The notes: a model not told the origin generated them from the letters alone. Shown: positions 1 through 7,522, numbered from the stretch's first letter. The stretch is DNA of 7,524 nucleotides from UBA6165 sp044233745 (GCA_044233745.1 JBIIJN010000100.1:1-7524), one strand, 5' to 3'. Numbers and translations: made by a program.

Positions 1-1780
1 AAATCAAGTTTATGCTTACCAAGTCAATGGCAATTAGTGCTCCTAATCCACCTATCATAACGTAGCGATTGATGCTTGGCACGAACAAGTAAAGCGCAAT
101 GAGACCCAAACCGAAAAGCACGAAAAGAAGCGTTCTGATACCGTACGAAGTGAAAATCATCTTACGGAAACTCAATAGCGCTGGGAAGTTGTTTTCAAAT
201 GATTCGACTTGCATTTGTGTTATTTGGTCAATAAACATGCGCACTTCATTGGGGTCGTTCGGATTCTCTACGCCATATTGCGTCAATTGCTCAGCGGGCA
301 TGGACATCACTTCTCTTGCGATTTCTTGGTAGGTAACTTCTTGAATGTTGGCCAACTTTTCACGTTCGGCTGTAGATGTATTACCAATCATATCTGGTGA
401 AAAGGCTAAAATTAGCATCACCAAAGCCCCAGCCCCAGAGGTAATCAGGAACATCTTTTTTTGCTTTAAAATGTGTTCACGGCTGTTCCAAAATTCATTC
501 AAGATAAGCATCAGCAGCACTGGAAAGGCAAATTCCAACACAATCAGAATCATGGTTACGGCGCGGAATTTAGAATACATCGGCACGTAGTCGATGAAGA
601 AGTCGCTTAACCCCATCAGGTTTTTTCCCCAAGCTAAAGATAAGCTCAACAGCGCAACCGCGAAGAATGCCCATTTGATGCCGGATTGTATGAAAAACAA
701 ACCGATTAAAGCCAATATGAACACCAAGCCGCCAATATAAACCGGACCTGATGTGAAAGGCTGATCGCCATAATATTGAACCGAATTGGCGATAAATTGC
801 TTTTCTTGACTGTTAAAATCTTCAGAATCTTGCAGTTTGTCAGACAATTCACCATTGCCGATAGCGATGCTGTGTCCGCCTTTTGCATACGGGTTGAATA
901 GCGTTGCGGTTTCTGTTTTTCCTAAGCTCCATGCCACAATGTAGTCGCGATCCAAACCACTGGTGGCATTGTCAATGGGCTCATTGGTTGGTGTAATTGT
1001 TATGAGGTTCTCTCCACGTGTGGTGGCTGCTGCATATTCTTGGGTTGGCATTAAATTGGCTGCTGTGCTTCCAATCGCTGCGCCATAAGCCAATAAAAGT
1101 CCGAGGGTTGCTATCGCAAAGGTCTTATAGCCTTTAGAGCGCACGGCTTCAACAGCGTAATATACACCCAAAACGGCTAAGATTATTGCCGTATAGTAAC
1201 TAATTTGAACGTGGTTGCTGGCCAATTGCATGCTCATAAAAAAGGCCGAAAGAATAAAGCCCCATTTCAGATAACCGCGATAAGCCAATACAAAAGAAGC
1301 CACCACGGGTGCAATAAAGGCAATAGCCCAAACTTTGTTTACGTGTCCCGCTTCAATAGAAATGATATAAAATGATGAAAAACCAAAGGCAATAGCGCCA
1401 ACGGTAGAAACCCAAACATTGATGCGCATACAAAGTCCCAAAAAGAGAAATCCAAGCATCATCAAGAAGAGTTGCGCAATGTGTTCAGGCAGACCAAGTG
1501 TAAGTACTTTTCTCAAGTCGCGGTTGAAATTGCCTTGCTCGGCTACCGAGATTTGATTCGATGGCATTCCAGAAAACATACCATTCGTCCACAAAGGTTC
1601 AACACCTGTTGTGTCTCTAAACGCAGCGATATCGTTCGCCATACCTTTCGACTGAATGATGTCATTTTGCACAATAGCATAACCACTCAACGCAGGGTGG
1701 AAAAACCACATCGACAAAGCCATCAATATGGCAACAGCAATTAAATACGGATAAGTCTTTTTGAGATTCAATTTGTTCAT
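1..1780 (-). CDS. YfhO-family polytopic membrane protein, probable GT-C-type glycosyltransferase (3' end outside window)
   Basis: I translated the minus strand from the ATG at 1780-1778 through to base 2: 593 codons with no stop and no frame break, so only the C-terminus is missing. Bacteroidota homologues are, from memory, about 800 or more residues, so perhaps a quarter is cut off. The protein starts with a short basic N-terminus (MNKLNLKK) and a membrane segment at about 11-30. Further hydrophobic segments lie near 103-120, 121-141, 150-168, 173-186, 196-211, 218-237, 346-363, 371-388, 404-428, 442-460, 548-566 and 575-593. Motifs typical of the Bacteroidota YfhO branch are GMFSGMP (67-73), EAGHVNK (143-149), NHVQISYY (189-196), YYGDQPFTSGPVY (336-348) and YSKFRA (402-407). 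YfhO of Bacillus is linked to glycosylation of cell-envelope polymers; the substrate here is unknown. Asp40, in the loop after the first membrane segment, is a candidate catalytic acid by analogy with GT-C enzymes. No Shine-Dalgarno sequence precedes the ATG. Family call firm, enzymatic role inferred. Confidence 0.88.
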   Translation of the reverse strand, partial: MNKLNLKKTYPYLIAVAILMALSMWFFHPALSGYAIVQNDIIQSKGMANDIAAFRDTTGVEPLWTNGMFSGMPSNQISVAEQGNFNRDLRKVLTLGLPEHIAQLFLMMLGFLFLGLCMRINVWVSTVGAIAFGFSSFYIISIEAGHVNKVWAIAFIAPVVASFVLAYRGYLKWGFILSAFFMSMQLASNHVQISYYTAIILAVLGVYYAVEAVRSKGYKTFAIATLGLLLAYGAAIGSTAANLMPTQEYAAATTRGENLITITPTNEPIDNATSGLDRDYIVAWSLGKTETATLFNPYAKGGHSIAIGNGELSDKLQDSEDFNSQEKQFIANSVQYYGDQPFTSGPVYIGGLVFILALIGLFFIQSGIKWAFFAVALLSLSLAWGKNLMGLSDFFIDYVPMYSKFRAVTMILIVLEFAFPVLLMLILNEFWNSREHILKQKKMFLITSGAGALVMLILAFSPDMIGNTSTAEREKLANIQEVTYQEIAREVMSMPAEQLTQYGVENPNDPNEVRMFIDQITQMQVESFENNFPALLSFRKMIFTSYGIRTLLFVLFGLGLIALYLFVPSINRYVMIGGLGALIAIDLVSINLI

Positions 1781-1810
1781 TTCTGAGGGGCTTTTACAGT
1801 TTTTTATTCG

Positions 1811-1838
1811 CCAGCAGCCAATAGCCAGTTGCTAGCAG
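1811..1838. repeat. Degenerate 7-base tandem repeat in the leader of the yfhO-like gene
   Basis: Four consecutive 7-base units can be read on the plus strand: CCAGCAG, CCAATAG, CCAGTTG and CTAGCAG. A weaker fifth unit, CGAACAA, follows. All four clear units share C at position 1, A at position 3 and G at position 7. The block is flanked by TTCG on the left and CGAA on the right, so the ends can also pair as a short inverted repeat (TTCGC/GCGAA). It lies between the possible -7 box and the ATG of the yfhO-like gene and would therefore be in its 5' untranslated RNA. I have the impression that such heptamer runs recur in intergenic DNA of some Bacteroidota, but cannot verify it here. Its role is unknown. 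Confidence 0.45.
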
Positions 1839-1842
1839 CGAA

Positions 1843-1871
1843 CAAAGATATATTTTTTTGCTACTTATGAA
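1843..1871 (-). promoter_or_regulatory. Possible Bacteroidota-type promoter for the yfhO-like gene
   Basis: On the minus strand TATCTTTG (1850-1843) fits the -7 consensus TAnnTTTG used by the Bacteroidota primary sigma factor. A TTC trinucleotide at 1871-1869, 18 bases further upstream, is a one-mismatch version of the TTG core of the -33 element. An A-rich stretch lies between them. Transcription would start near 1836 and give a leader of roughly 55 bases before the ATG at 1780. The site sits in the gap after the small-protein gene, so the yfhO-like gene may have its own promoter. The motif is short and could occur by chance. Confidence 0.35.
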
Positions 1872-1892
1872 GATGTATATGTGAAACAGGAA

Positions 1893-2147
1893 TTATTTGA
1901 TTTCCTCAAAATCCACATCCTCCACATTAGAATGCTGCGTAGATGTCGATGAAACTGTGATTTTCCCTTTTTCACGTTCAACACGTTGCTTTTCCTGCTC
2001 CATGGCTTTTTTCTTGGCATCGAATTGCTTGATGGATTCTGCAGCATGTTTGGTTGCAAAAACACCTCTCATAAAACGAATGACAACCACAACGCCGATA
2101 AGCATCATGATGGTTTTGACAGCGTCGGTGATAACGAGGATGATCAT
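1893..2147 (-). CDS. Small membrane-anchored protein, DUF4834-like
   Basis: This is an 84-residue protein of unknown function. Residues 2-25 form one hydrophobic segment, interrupted by Asp8 and Lys11, with an uninterrupted core at 12-23 (TIMMLIGVVVVI). Arg24 and Arg27 follow, which suggests that the C-terminal part is cytoplasmic. Residues 32-62 are rich in Lys, Glu, Gln and Ala and probably helical or coiled-coil. After a Ser/Thr-rich linker the chain ends in an acidic tail, VDFEEIK. One N-terminal membrane helix, a charged middle and a VDFEE-type end are what I recall of the DUF4834 family of Bacteroidota; the match is from memory and moderate. The start is chosen because its ATG overlaps the carB stop as TAATG; Met14 and Met15 are alternatives but would cut into the membrane segment. 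No Shine-Dalgarno sequence precedes it, so translation probably depends on ribosomes finishing carB. Confidence 0.75.
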   Translation of the reverse strand: MIILVITDAVKTIMMLIGVVVVIRFMRGVFATKHAAESIKQFDAKKKAMEQEKQRVEREKGKITVSSTSTQHSNVEDVDFEEIK

Positions 2148-2149
2148 TA
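2145..2149 (-). promoter_or_regulatory. TAATG stop-start overlap between carB and the small membrane protein gene
   Basis: The carB stop codon TAA (2149-2147) shares its last base with the ATG (2147-2145) of the downstream gene. Such overlaps normally mean that one mRNA carries both genes and that terminating ribosomes restart on the second. No purine-rich ribosome binding site is visible in the last codons of carB, which fits restart better than independent initiation. Confidence 0.8.
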
Positions 2150-4963
2150 TTTGCTAAGATACAAATTTCGTTCAGAATACACCTTCACGAAGAATGGGTC
2201 TTTTAAATTCTTGATGAAACGGATGGCTTCACCAGTAGATTTCATTTCTGGACCCAATTCTTTGTTCACATTCGGGAATTTTTCGAAGGAGAACACTGGG
2301 ATTTTTACGGCGTAACCTTCCAATTTCGGATTGTAGGTGAAATCTGTCACTTTATTCACGCCCAACATGATTTTAGTTGCGTAATTCACATAGGGTTCGT
2401 CATACGCTTTCGCAATAAAAGGAACGGTTCTGGATGCACGTGGATTGGCTTCAATCACATAAACCTTGTCGTTTTTGATGGCAAATTGAATGTTAATCAA
2501 TCCAACGGTTTTCAATGCTACAGCTACTTTGTTGGTGATGTCCTTGATTTGTTGCATCACGAAATCGCCCAAATTGTAGGGTGGCAATACGGCATAAGAG
2601 TCGCCTGAGTGAATACCTGCAGGCTCAATGTGCTGCATGATTCCAATGATATACACGTTTTCGCCATCACAAAGTGCGTCGGCTTCGGCTTCAATGGCGC
2701 CACCCAAGAAATGGTCGAGCAAAATTTGATTATCAGGCATGTCGCGCAAAATATCAACAACATGCGTCTCTAATTCTTCTTTGTTGATGACGATTTTCAT
2801 TTTCTGTCCACCCAACACATAAGAAGGGCGCACCAACAAGGGGAAACCAAGTGTTTCAGACAATTCGATGGCTTGTTCAGCACTTTCCACCACACCAAAT
2901 TCTGGGTAAGGAATGTTCATTTCTTTCAACAAACCTGAGAAACGACCTCGGTCTTCGGCTAAATCCAAAGCGTCGAAGCTCGTGCCCATAATTTTGATGC
3001 CGTAGCGGGTTAATTTTTCCGCCAACTTCAAGGCTGTCTGACCACCCAATTGCACGATTACACCTTCTGGTTTTTCGTGTTGGATGATGTCGTAAATATG
3101 TTCCCAGAAAACGGGTTCGAAGTACAATTTATCAGCGGTATCGAAGTCAGTAGAAACCGTTTCTGGATTACAGTTGATCATAATCGTTTCATAACCAGCT
3201 TCTTTGGCAGCCAAAACGCCATGCACACAACTGTAGTCAAATTCAATTCCCTGACCAATTCTGTTTGGACCTGAACCAAGCACTACAACTTTTTTCTTGT
3301 CGGTTACAACGGATTCGTTTTCCTCTTCGAAAGTAGAGTAGTAGTAAGGCGTTTGTGCTTCAAATTCAGCGGCACAAGTGTCCACCAATTTATAAACACG
3401 TTTGATGTTGTATTCTTCGCGTTTTTTATACACTTCAGATTCCAAGCATTTCAACAGATGCGCGATTTGTCGGTCGGCATAACCTTTTTGTTTGGCTTCG
3501 TAAAGCAACGCTTTAGAAATATTGCCTACCGTAAATTGTTCGATGTGGCGTTCCAATTTCACCAATTCTTCGATTTGTCGTAAGAACCAATCATCGATTT
3601 TTGTCTTTTCTTTGATGGTTTTGAAAGGAATGCCCAATTTGATTGCATCATAAATATGGAATAGTCTGTTCCAAGATGGATTTTCTAGGGAATATAAAAT
3701 CGCACTTTGGTCGCGCAATTCTTTTCCATCTGCACCCAAACCGTTTCTACCAATTTCTAAAGATTGACAAGCTTTTTGCAATGCTTCTTGGAACGAACGC
3801 CCAATGCCCATTACTTCACCAACAGATTTCATTTGGAAGCCCAAACGACGGTCTGAACCTGGGAATTTATCGAAGTTCCAACGTGGTATTTTCACAATCA
3901 CATAGTCCAAAGTCGGCTCAAACATCGCAGAAGTGGTCTTCGTAATTTGATTATTCAATTCATCCAAGTGATAACCGATGGCCAATTTGGCTGCGATTTT
4001 CGCAATTGGATAGCCCGTAGCTTTTGAAGCCAAGGCAGATGATCGAGAAACGCGTGGATTAATTTCTATCGCGATGATGTCCTCTTTTTCATCGTTTGAA
4101 ACGGAGAATTGTACATTACATCCGCCGGCAAATGTTCCGATGGCACGCATCATTTTGATGGCCATGGTGCGCATTTTCTGGAATGTTGTATCAGAAAGTG
4201 TCATGGCAGGTGCAACGGTAATTGAATCTCCCGTGTGGATGCCCATGGGGTCGAAATTCTCAATAGAACAAACAATCACCACGTTATCGTTGGAATCGCG
4301 CAGCAGTTCCAATTCATATTCTTTCCAGCCAATTACAGCTTTGTCAATCAAAACTTCATGGATGGGAGAGGTGTGAAGCGCAGTTGTCAAGGCTGCGTCA
4401 AAATCTTCTTTTTTATAAATAACAGCTCCACCGCTACCGCCAAGGGTAAACGAAGGGCGAAGAACCAAAGGAATGCCCAATTCTTGCATCACTTCCTTTC
4501 CTTCCAAAAAGGAACGTGCAATTTTTGATGGTGCACACATGACATCTATAGATTCCATCAAGTCGCGAAATTTCTCTCGATCTTCCGTAATGTGGATAGC
4601 TTCGATATCAACACCGATGATTTTAACGCCAAACTCTTCCCACATGCCCAAGTCGTCACATTTGATACAAAGATTCAAAGCCGTTTGTCCACCCATAGTT
4701 GGGAGAACAGCATCAATTTTGTGGTTTTCGAGAATTTCTCTGATGGATTCTGGCTCGAGTGGTTTTAAGTACACATTATCGGCAACCACCTTATCTGTCA
4801 TAATAGTTGCAGGATTTGAGTTAATCAGAGTTACCTCAATACCTTCTTCTCTCAAAGAACGGGCGGCTTGGGAACCAGAATAATCAAACTCACAGGCTTG
4901 TCCAATAACAATTGGCCCGCTACCTATAATTAGGACGGACTTGATGGATGTGTCTTTAGGCAT
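2147..4963 (-). CDS. carB: Carbamoyl-phosphate synthase large subunit, short form without the MGS-like regulatory domain
   Basis: CarB uses two ATP, bicarbonate and ammonia (delivered from glutamine by CarA) to make carbamoyl phosphate for pyrimidine and arginine synthesis in the cytoplasm. The 938 residues hold both synthetase halves. The first has the pre-ATP-grasp motif IGSGPIVIGQACEFDYSG (13-30), the ATP loop RPSFTLGGSGG (169-179) and the metal-binding EINPRVSRSS (300-309). A helical oligomerisation region spans about 405-555. The second has LGSGPNRIGQGIEFDYS (562-578), RPSYVLGGQKM (712-722) and EANPRASRTVPF (838-849). Key residues appear intact. E. coli CarB has about 1073 residues; the missing part is the C-terminal MGS-like domain that binds UMP and ornithine. 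The chain ends cleanly in NLYLSK, and I recall this short form from Flavobacteriia, so it is not a frameshift product. The start is the ATG of MPKDTSIKSVLIIG, the usual family start; an in-frame ATG 11 codons upstream (4996) would add an unconserved extension. carA is not in this window. Confidence 0.97.
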   Translation of the reverse strand: MPKDTSIKSVLIIGSGPIVIGQACEFDYSGSQAARSLREEGIEVTLINSNPATIMTDKVVADNVYLKPLEPESIREILENHKIDAVLPTMGGQTALNLCIKCDDLGMWEEFGVKIIGVDIEAIHITEDREKFRDLMESIDVMCAPSKIARSFLEGKEVMQELGIPLVLRPSFTLGGSGGAVIYKKEDFDAALTTALHTSPIHEVLIDKAVIGWKEYELELLRDSNDNVVIVCSIENFDPMGIHTGDSITVAPAMTLSDTTFQKMRTMAIKMMRAIGTFAGGCNVQFSVSNDEKEDIIAIEINPRVSRSSALASKATGYPIAKIAAKLAIGYHLDELNNQITKTTSAMFEPTLDYVIVKIPRWNFDKFPGSDRRLGFQMKSVGEVMGIGRSFQEALQKACQSLEIGRNGLGADGKELRDQSAILYSLENPSWNRLFHIYDAIKLGIPFKTIKEKTKIDDWFLRQIEELVKLERHIEQFTVGNISKALLYEAKQKGYADRQIAHLLKCLESEVYKKREEYNIKRVYKLVDTCAAEFEAQTPYYYSTFEEENESVVTDKKKVVVLGSGPNRIGQGIEFDYSCVHGVLAAKEAGYETIMINCNPETVSTDFDTADKLYFEPVFWEHIYDIIQHEKPEGVIVQLGGQTALKLAEKLTRYGIKIMGTSFDALDLAEDRGRFSGLLKEMNIPYPEFGVVESAEQAIELSETLGFPLLVRPSYVLGGQKMKIVINKEELETHVVDILRDMPDNQILLDHFLGGAIEAEADALCDGENVYIIGIMQHIEPAGIHSGDSYAVLPPYNLGDFVMQQIKDITNKVAVALKTVGLINIQFAIKNDKVYVIEANPRASRTVPFIAKAYDEPYVNYATKIMLGVNKVTDFTYNPKLEGYAVKIPVFSFEKFPNVNKELGPEMKSTGEAIRFIKNLKDPFFVKVYSERNLYLSK

Positions 4964-5010
4964 AACGATTTTTGTTCTTTGTTTTGGGCTCAACATCGAG
5001 CTTGTGAAAC

Positions 5011-5021
5011 GCCGGCCGCGG
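5011..5021. repeat. GC-rich cluster of overlapping palindromes in the carB leader
   Basis: Eleven consecutive G/C bases, GCCGGCCGCGG, contain three overlapping 6-base palindromes: GCCGGC (5011-5016), CGGCCG (5013-5018) and CCGCGG (5016-5021). The patch stands out against AT-rich surroundings and lies 48 bases upstream of the carB ATG, inside the predicted leader. It could form only a weak hairpin with a 3-base stem, so I do not call it a terminator. Function unknown. Confidence 0.35.
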
Positions 5022-5048
5022 AAAAAATGGGCACGAACAAATCGGATG

Positions 5049-5056
5049 CAAATTTA
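5049..5056 (-). promoter_or_regulatory. Possible -7 box of a carB promoter
   Basis: TAAATTTG on the minus strand matches the Bacteroidota -7 consensus TAnnTTTG. No TTG or TTTG occurs at the expected distance upstream, so only half of the promoter is visible. Transcription would start near 5042 and give a leader of about 80 bases before the carB ATG at 4963. The gap between the receptor stop (5177) and carB is 213 bases, holds no convincing reading frame and no clear intrinsic terminator, and is the natural place for a promoter of the carB unit. Confidence 0.3.
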
Positions 5057-5176
5057 GTTGGAATTCGATTTGCGTAGCGATACTTTTTTGAACATTTGTT
5101 AACACTTTTGAAACACGCATTTGAAGGTGATGAGAATTTCAAAGATTTCGATTGGTTTGTTAATTAATATTACAGC

Positions 5177-7522
5177 TTATTTCAAACTAAACATAGCTTG
5201 AAGCATATACATTCTAGGAGGTTGAATAGCACCTGGGCGACTTACATATTCAGTATTGAACACGTTATTCACGATGAAACTCAAGCGCACTTGGTCATTT
5301 ACTTTGTATCCCACGCGTAAATCTACAATAGCCAGACCTTTGTTGTTGATTTGTCGGTAGTTTTTCAGTCCTCTCAGAATTTCTTCTCCACCAACTAAAG
5401 CGTCTTCAAACACACGGTCGATGTTGCGCATGAAGCTTGTATATCTGCAAGAAATACCGAAACTAAATCCCTCGTAAATTACTTCTACATCGCCTTTAAA
5501 CATATGGTTGTAGCGGTATTTTAACATATTTGTTGTGGTGTCGGAAAAAGTAGATCGATATTCTGGGTCATTGTTCAAGCTTATGGGATTCATGTAGGTA
5601 TAACCCACCAATGTTCTCAATTCAAAATCACCAATTTTCCCTTCGCTGGTAATGGTAGCTTCAATACCCGTGATTCTGGCTTTTTCAGCATTAATGGCTT
5701 TGAAACCAACCCATTTCAAAATATACATCGGACTGGTTGGGTCGAGGCTCAAATTGGTTCCAGGAGGATTGTACGCACCAAATGTAAATTCAATCATGTC
5801 GTTGTATTCATTCCAGAAACCAGCAACATCAATCAAAGCTTTCCAATTGTCGAAAAGAATCACTTGTTTCACACCCAATTCTGCTGCCCAACCTGTTTCT
5901 CTTGAAAGATTGGCATTCGGGAAAATATTCAAAGCACCAACACTGGTTTGTGTGAAGCGCTCTGCTATTGAAGGGAAACGGACACCTTGACCCCATGATG
6001 CGCGTAAAAATGTTCCTTTGGCTGCTTGGTATGAGGCCGCAGAACGAAAAATTGGATAAAAGGGAAGTGTGGTTCCAAAGGCTTGGTAATCAGAGTCTCC
6101 ACGGTGACCATCCACTTGGAAATATTCGGCGCGCAAACCAGCGGTTACAAATAGTTTTTTGAAAAATTTATAATCGGCTTGTGCATACAAGGCAGGATTG
6201 ATAGCATTGTGATTACCAAAGAGATTTGCCCTAACGTCGGCATAAATGGCACTGGCCCCGGCTATAAAAGTACCATTGCTGTCGATTTTCATTTGGTACT
6301 GATAATCCAATAGATAGGTTGTTGATGCATTGGCTTGGTCCGGTGAAGTAATCACATCGTTGTCGACCCAATAAACGCGACCTTTGATGTCGTGACTGTT
6401 CTTTTTCTTGTCGTATATTTTTATGTAAGGATCGAGATTCATACGAACGCCCTTGGTGATGATTAGTGTTGATTCTGGATTAGTTATGTCCGTTCCTCCT
6501 CGTGGTCTATAACCCAATGAGTCACTCTCCCAAATCAAAAAGGATGCGCCAATTTGATATTGAAAGTTGTAGCCCAATCCTGCCTTGATGTTGTTGTATT
6601 TTTCTGGTCTGATATAAATCATGCCGCCAACTCGGGCACGTCTTTCTGTTTCGCCCTCCCGATAGCCCATATCACCAAAGGTGCTTCCTGAAATGGAAAA
6701 TCCAAAGTTTTTATACATTTTACCGTAGTAAACATCTGCAAAACCCAATCCGTGCAGTGAGCCTTTGTACCATTGTAAACTGGCTCGTTGTGGATTATCG
6801 TAAATGGCCGTTTGTAATTTCACTCGAATTTCACCTTCTAATCGGGGTTCGCGCTCGGTTAATGCAACAACACCATTCAAGGCGCCACTGCCATATAAAA
6901 CGGAAGATGCACCTTTTATAATTTCAATTTGAGATGTGTTTTCTATTGGCAAGGTATTGAACTTGATGTCGCCTGCATCCCCAGATAGAAGCGGTAAACC
7001 GTTCCACAAAAGCATTACGCGACTTCCCACGCCATAAGCATAGCCGCTTCCTCCACGAATGCTCACTTGTCCATCCATCGTGTTCACGCCTGGTGTAGAT
7101 TCTACTGCGTCTTCCAAGTTGGAAAAACCTTTGCTGTCCAAAAACTCGGCTTTCAACACATCCATACTCATGGGCACTTCCTCAATCTCTTGTTGACGAC
7201 GACTGGCCGAAATTACTACAGTTCCAGTTTGATAATCTCCTGAAATCATATACACTTTCAGCTCAGAATCAGGTCCGTCAAGCGCAAATTCCGCGGAAAT
7301 AAAACCTGTCATCGTCACCTTAAAATTCGCTGGAAATGAATCTATTTGAATTTTAAAGACACCATCGATATTCGTAACAGCTTTTTTGCCTTCTGAGGTT
7401 TCTATTCTGGCTCCAATTATGGGTTCATTTGTAGATTTATCGAAAATGGTGCCCGTTACATTTTGAGCAAGTACAGAAAAACATGAGCTTAATGCAATGA
7501 TTATCAAGTAGAACTTATTCAT
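5177..7522 (-). CDS. TonB-dependent outer-membrane receptor with carboxypeptidase-regulatory-like N-terminal domain
   Basis: This 781-residue receptor sits in the outer membrane and imports a bound ligand with energy from TonB-ExbB-ExbD. Residues 1-19 are a signal peptide (MNK, then FYLIIIALSS, cleavage likely after VLA). A carboxypeptidase-regulatory-like beta domain follows at about 21-92 (GTIFDKSTNEPIIGARI, then TNIDGVFKIQI), as in many Bacteroidota receptors. TVVISAS (101-107) is the likely TonB box. The plug spans about 109-223 and includes TPGVN (143-147), IRGGSGYAYGVGSRV (155-169) and IIKGASSVLYGSGALNGVV (201-219). The rest is a 22-strand-type barrel with GQGVRFPSIAERF (511-523) and NNVFNTEYVSRPG (752-764) near the end. 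The start lies 2 bases from the window edge, so promoter and upstream partners are not visible. It ends 213 bases before carB. No SusD-like gene follows, and the length is below that of typical SusC proteins (around 1000 residues), so a polysaccharide-utilisation role is unlikely from this evidence. A siderophore, haem or cobalamin-type ligand is possible but unproven. Confidence 0.95.
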   Translation of the reverse strand: MNKFYLIIIALSSCFSVLAQNVTGTIFDKSTNEPIIGARIETSEGKKAVTNIDGVFKIQIDSFPANFKVTMTGFISAEFALDGPDSELKVYMISGDYQTGTVVISASRRQQEIEEVPMSMDVLKAEFLDSKGFSNLEDAVESTPGVNTMDGQVSIRGGSGYAYGVGSRVMLLWNGLPLLSGDAGDIKFNTLPIENTSQIEIIKGASSVLYGSGALNGVVALTEREPRLEGEIRVKLQTAIYDNPQRASLQWYKGSLHGLGFADVYYGKMYKNFGFSISGSTFGDMGYREGETERRARVGGMIYIRPEKYNNIKAGLGYNFQYQIGASFLIWESDSLGYRPRGGTDITNPESTLIITKGVRMNLDPYIKIYDKKKNSHDIKGRVYWVDNDVITSPDQANASTTYLLDYQYQMKIDSNGTFIAGASAIYADVRANLFGNHNAINPALYAQADYKFFKKLFVTAGLRAEYFQVDGHRGDSDYQAFGTTLPFYPIFRSAASYQAAKGTFLRASWGQGVRFPSIAERFTQTSVGALNIFPNANLSRETGWAAELGVKQVILFDNWKALIDVAGFWNEYNDMIEFTFGAYNPPGTNLSLDPTSPMYILKWVGFKAINAEKARITGIEATITSEGKIGDFELRTLVGYTYMNPISLNNDPEYRSTFSDTTTNMLKYRYNHMFKGDVEVIYEGFSFGISCRYTSFMRNIDRVFEDALVGGEEILRGLKNYRQINNKGLAIVDLRVGYKVNDQVRLSFIVNNVFNTEYVSRPGAIQPPRMYMLQAMFSLK

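Noticed and set aside
1472..1744. Plus-strand frame of 90 codons opposite the yfhO-like gene
   Set aside because: The minus-strand frame is continuous for 593 codons with family motifs at this place, so the plus-strand frame is a shadow.
1809..1845. Heptamer block read as a rho-independent terminator of the carB unit
   Set aside because: Only TTCGC and GCGAA at the ends pair well; the interior arms do not align, so a stable stem is not supported.
4473..4883. A 136-codon plus-strand reading frame opposite carB, plus other plus-strand frames opposite carB and the receptor
   Set aside because: They lie wholly antisense to strongly conserved genes, their translations show no domain or membrane pattern, and they arise from the codon bias of the minus-strand genes.
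4964..4996. Upstream in-frame ATG of carB giving an 11-residue N-terminal extension
   Set aside because: The extension MLSPKQRTKIV is unlike CarB N-termini, whereas MPKDTSIKSVLIIG is the usual Bacteroidota start.
5134..5176. AT-rich imperfect palindromes after the receptor stop as a terminator
   Set aside because: TTAATTAA (5160-5167) and the GAAATC/GAATTTC pair are short and AT-only or imperfect, and no GC-rich stem followed by a T run is present.
7481..7522. LSSC at residues 11-14 of the receptor as a lipoprotein signal
   Set aside because: The tetrapeptide fits a lipobox, but the hydrophobic stretch before Cys14 is short, a good signal peptidase I site (VLA before Gln20) follows, and TonB receptors are rarely lipoproteins.
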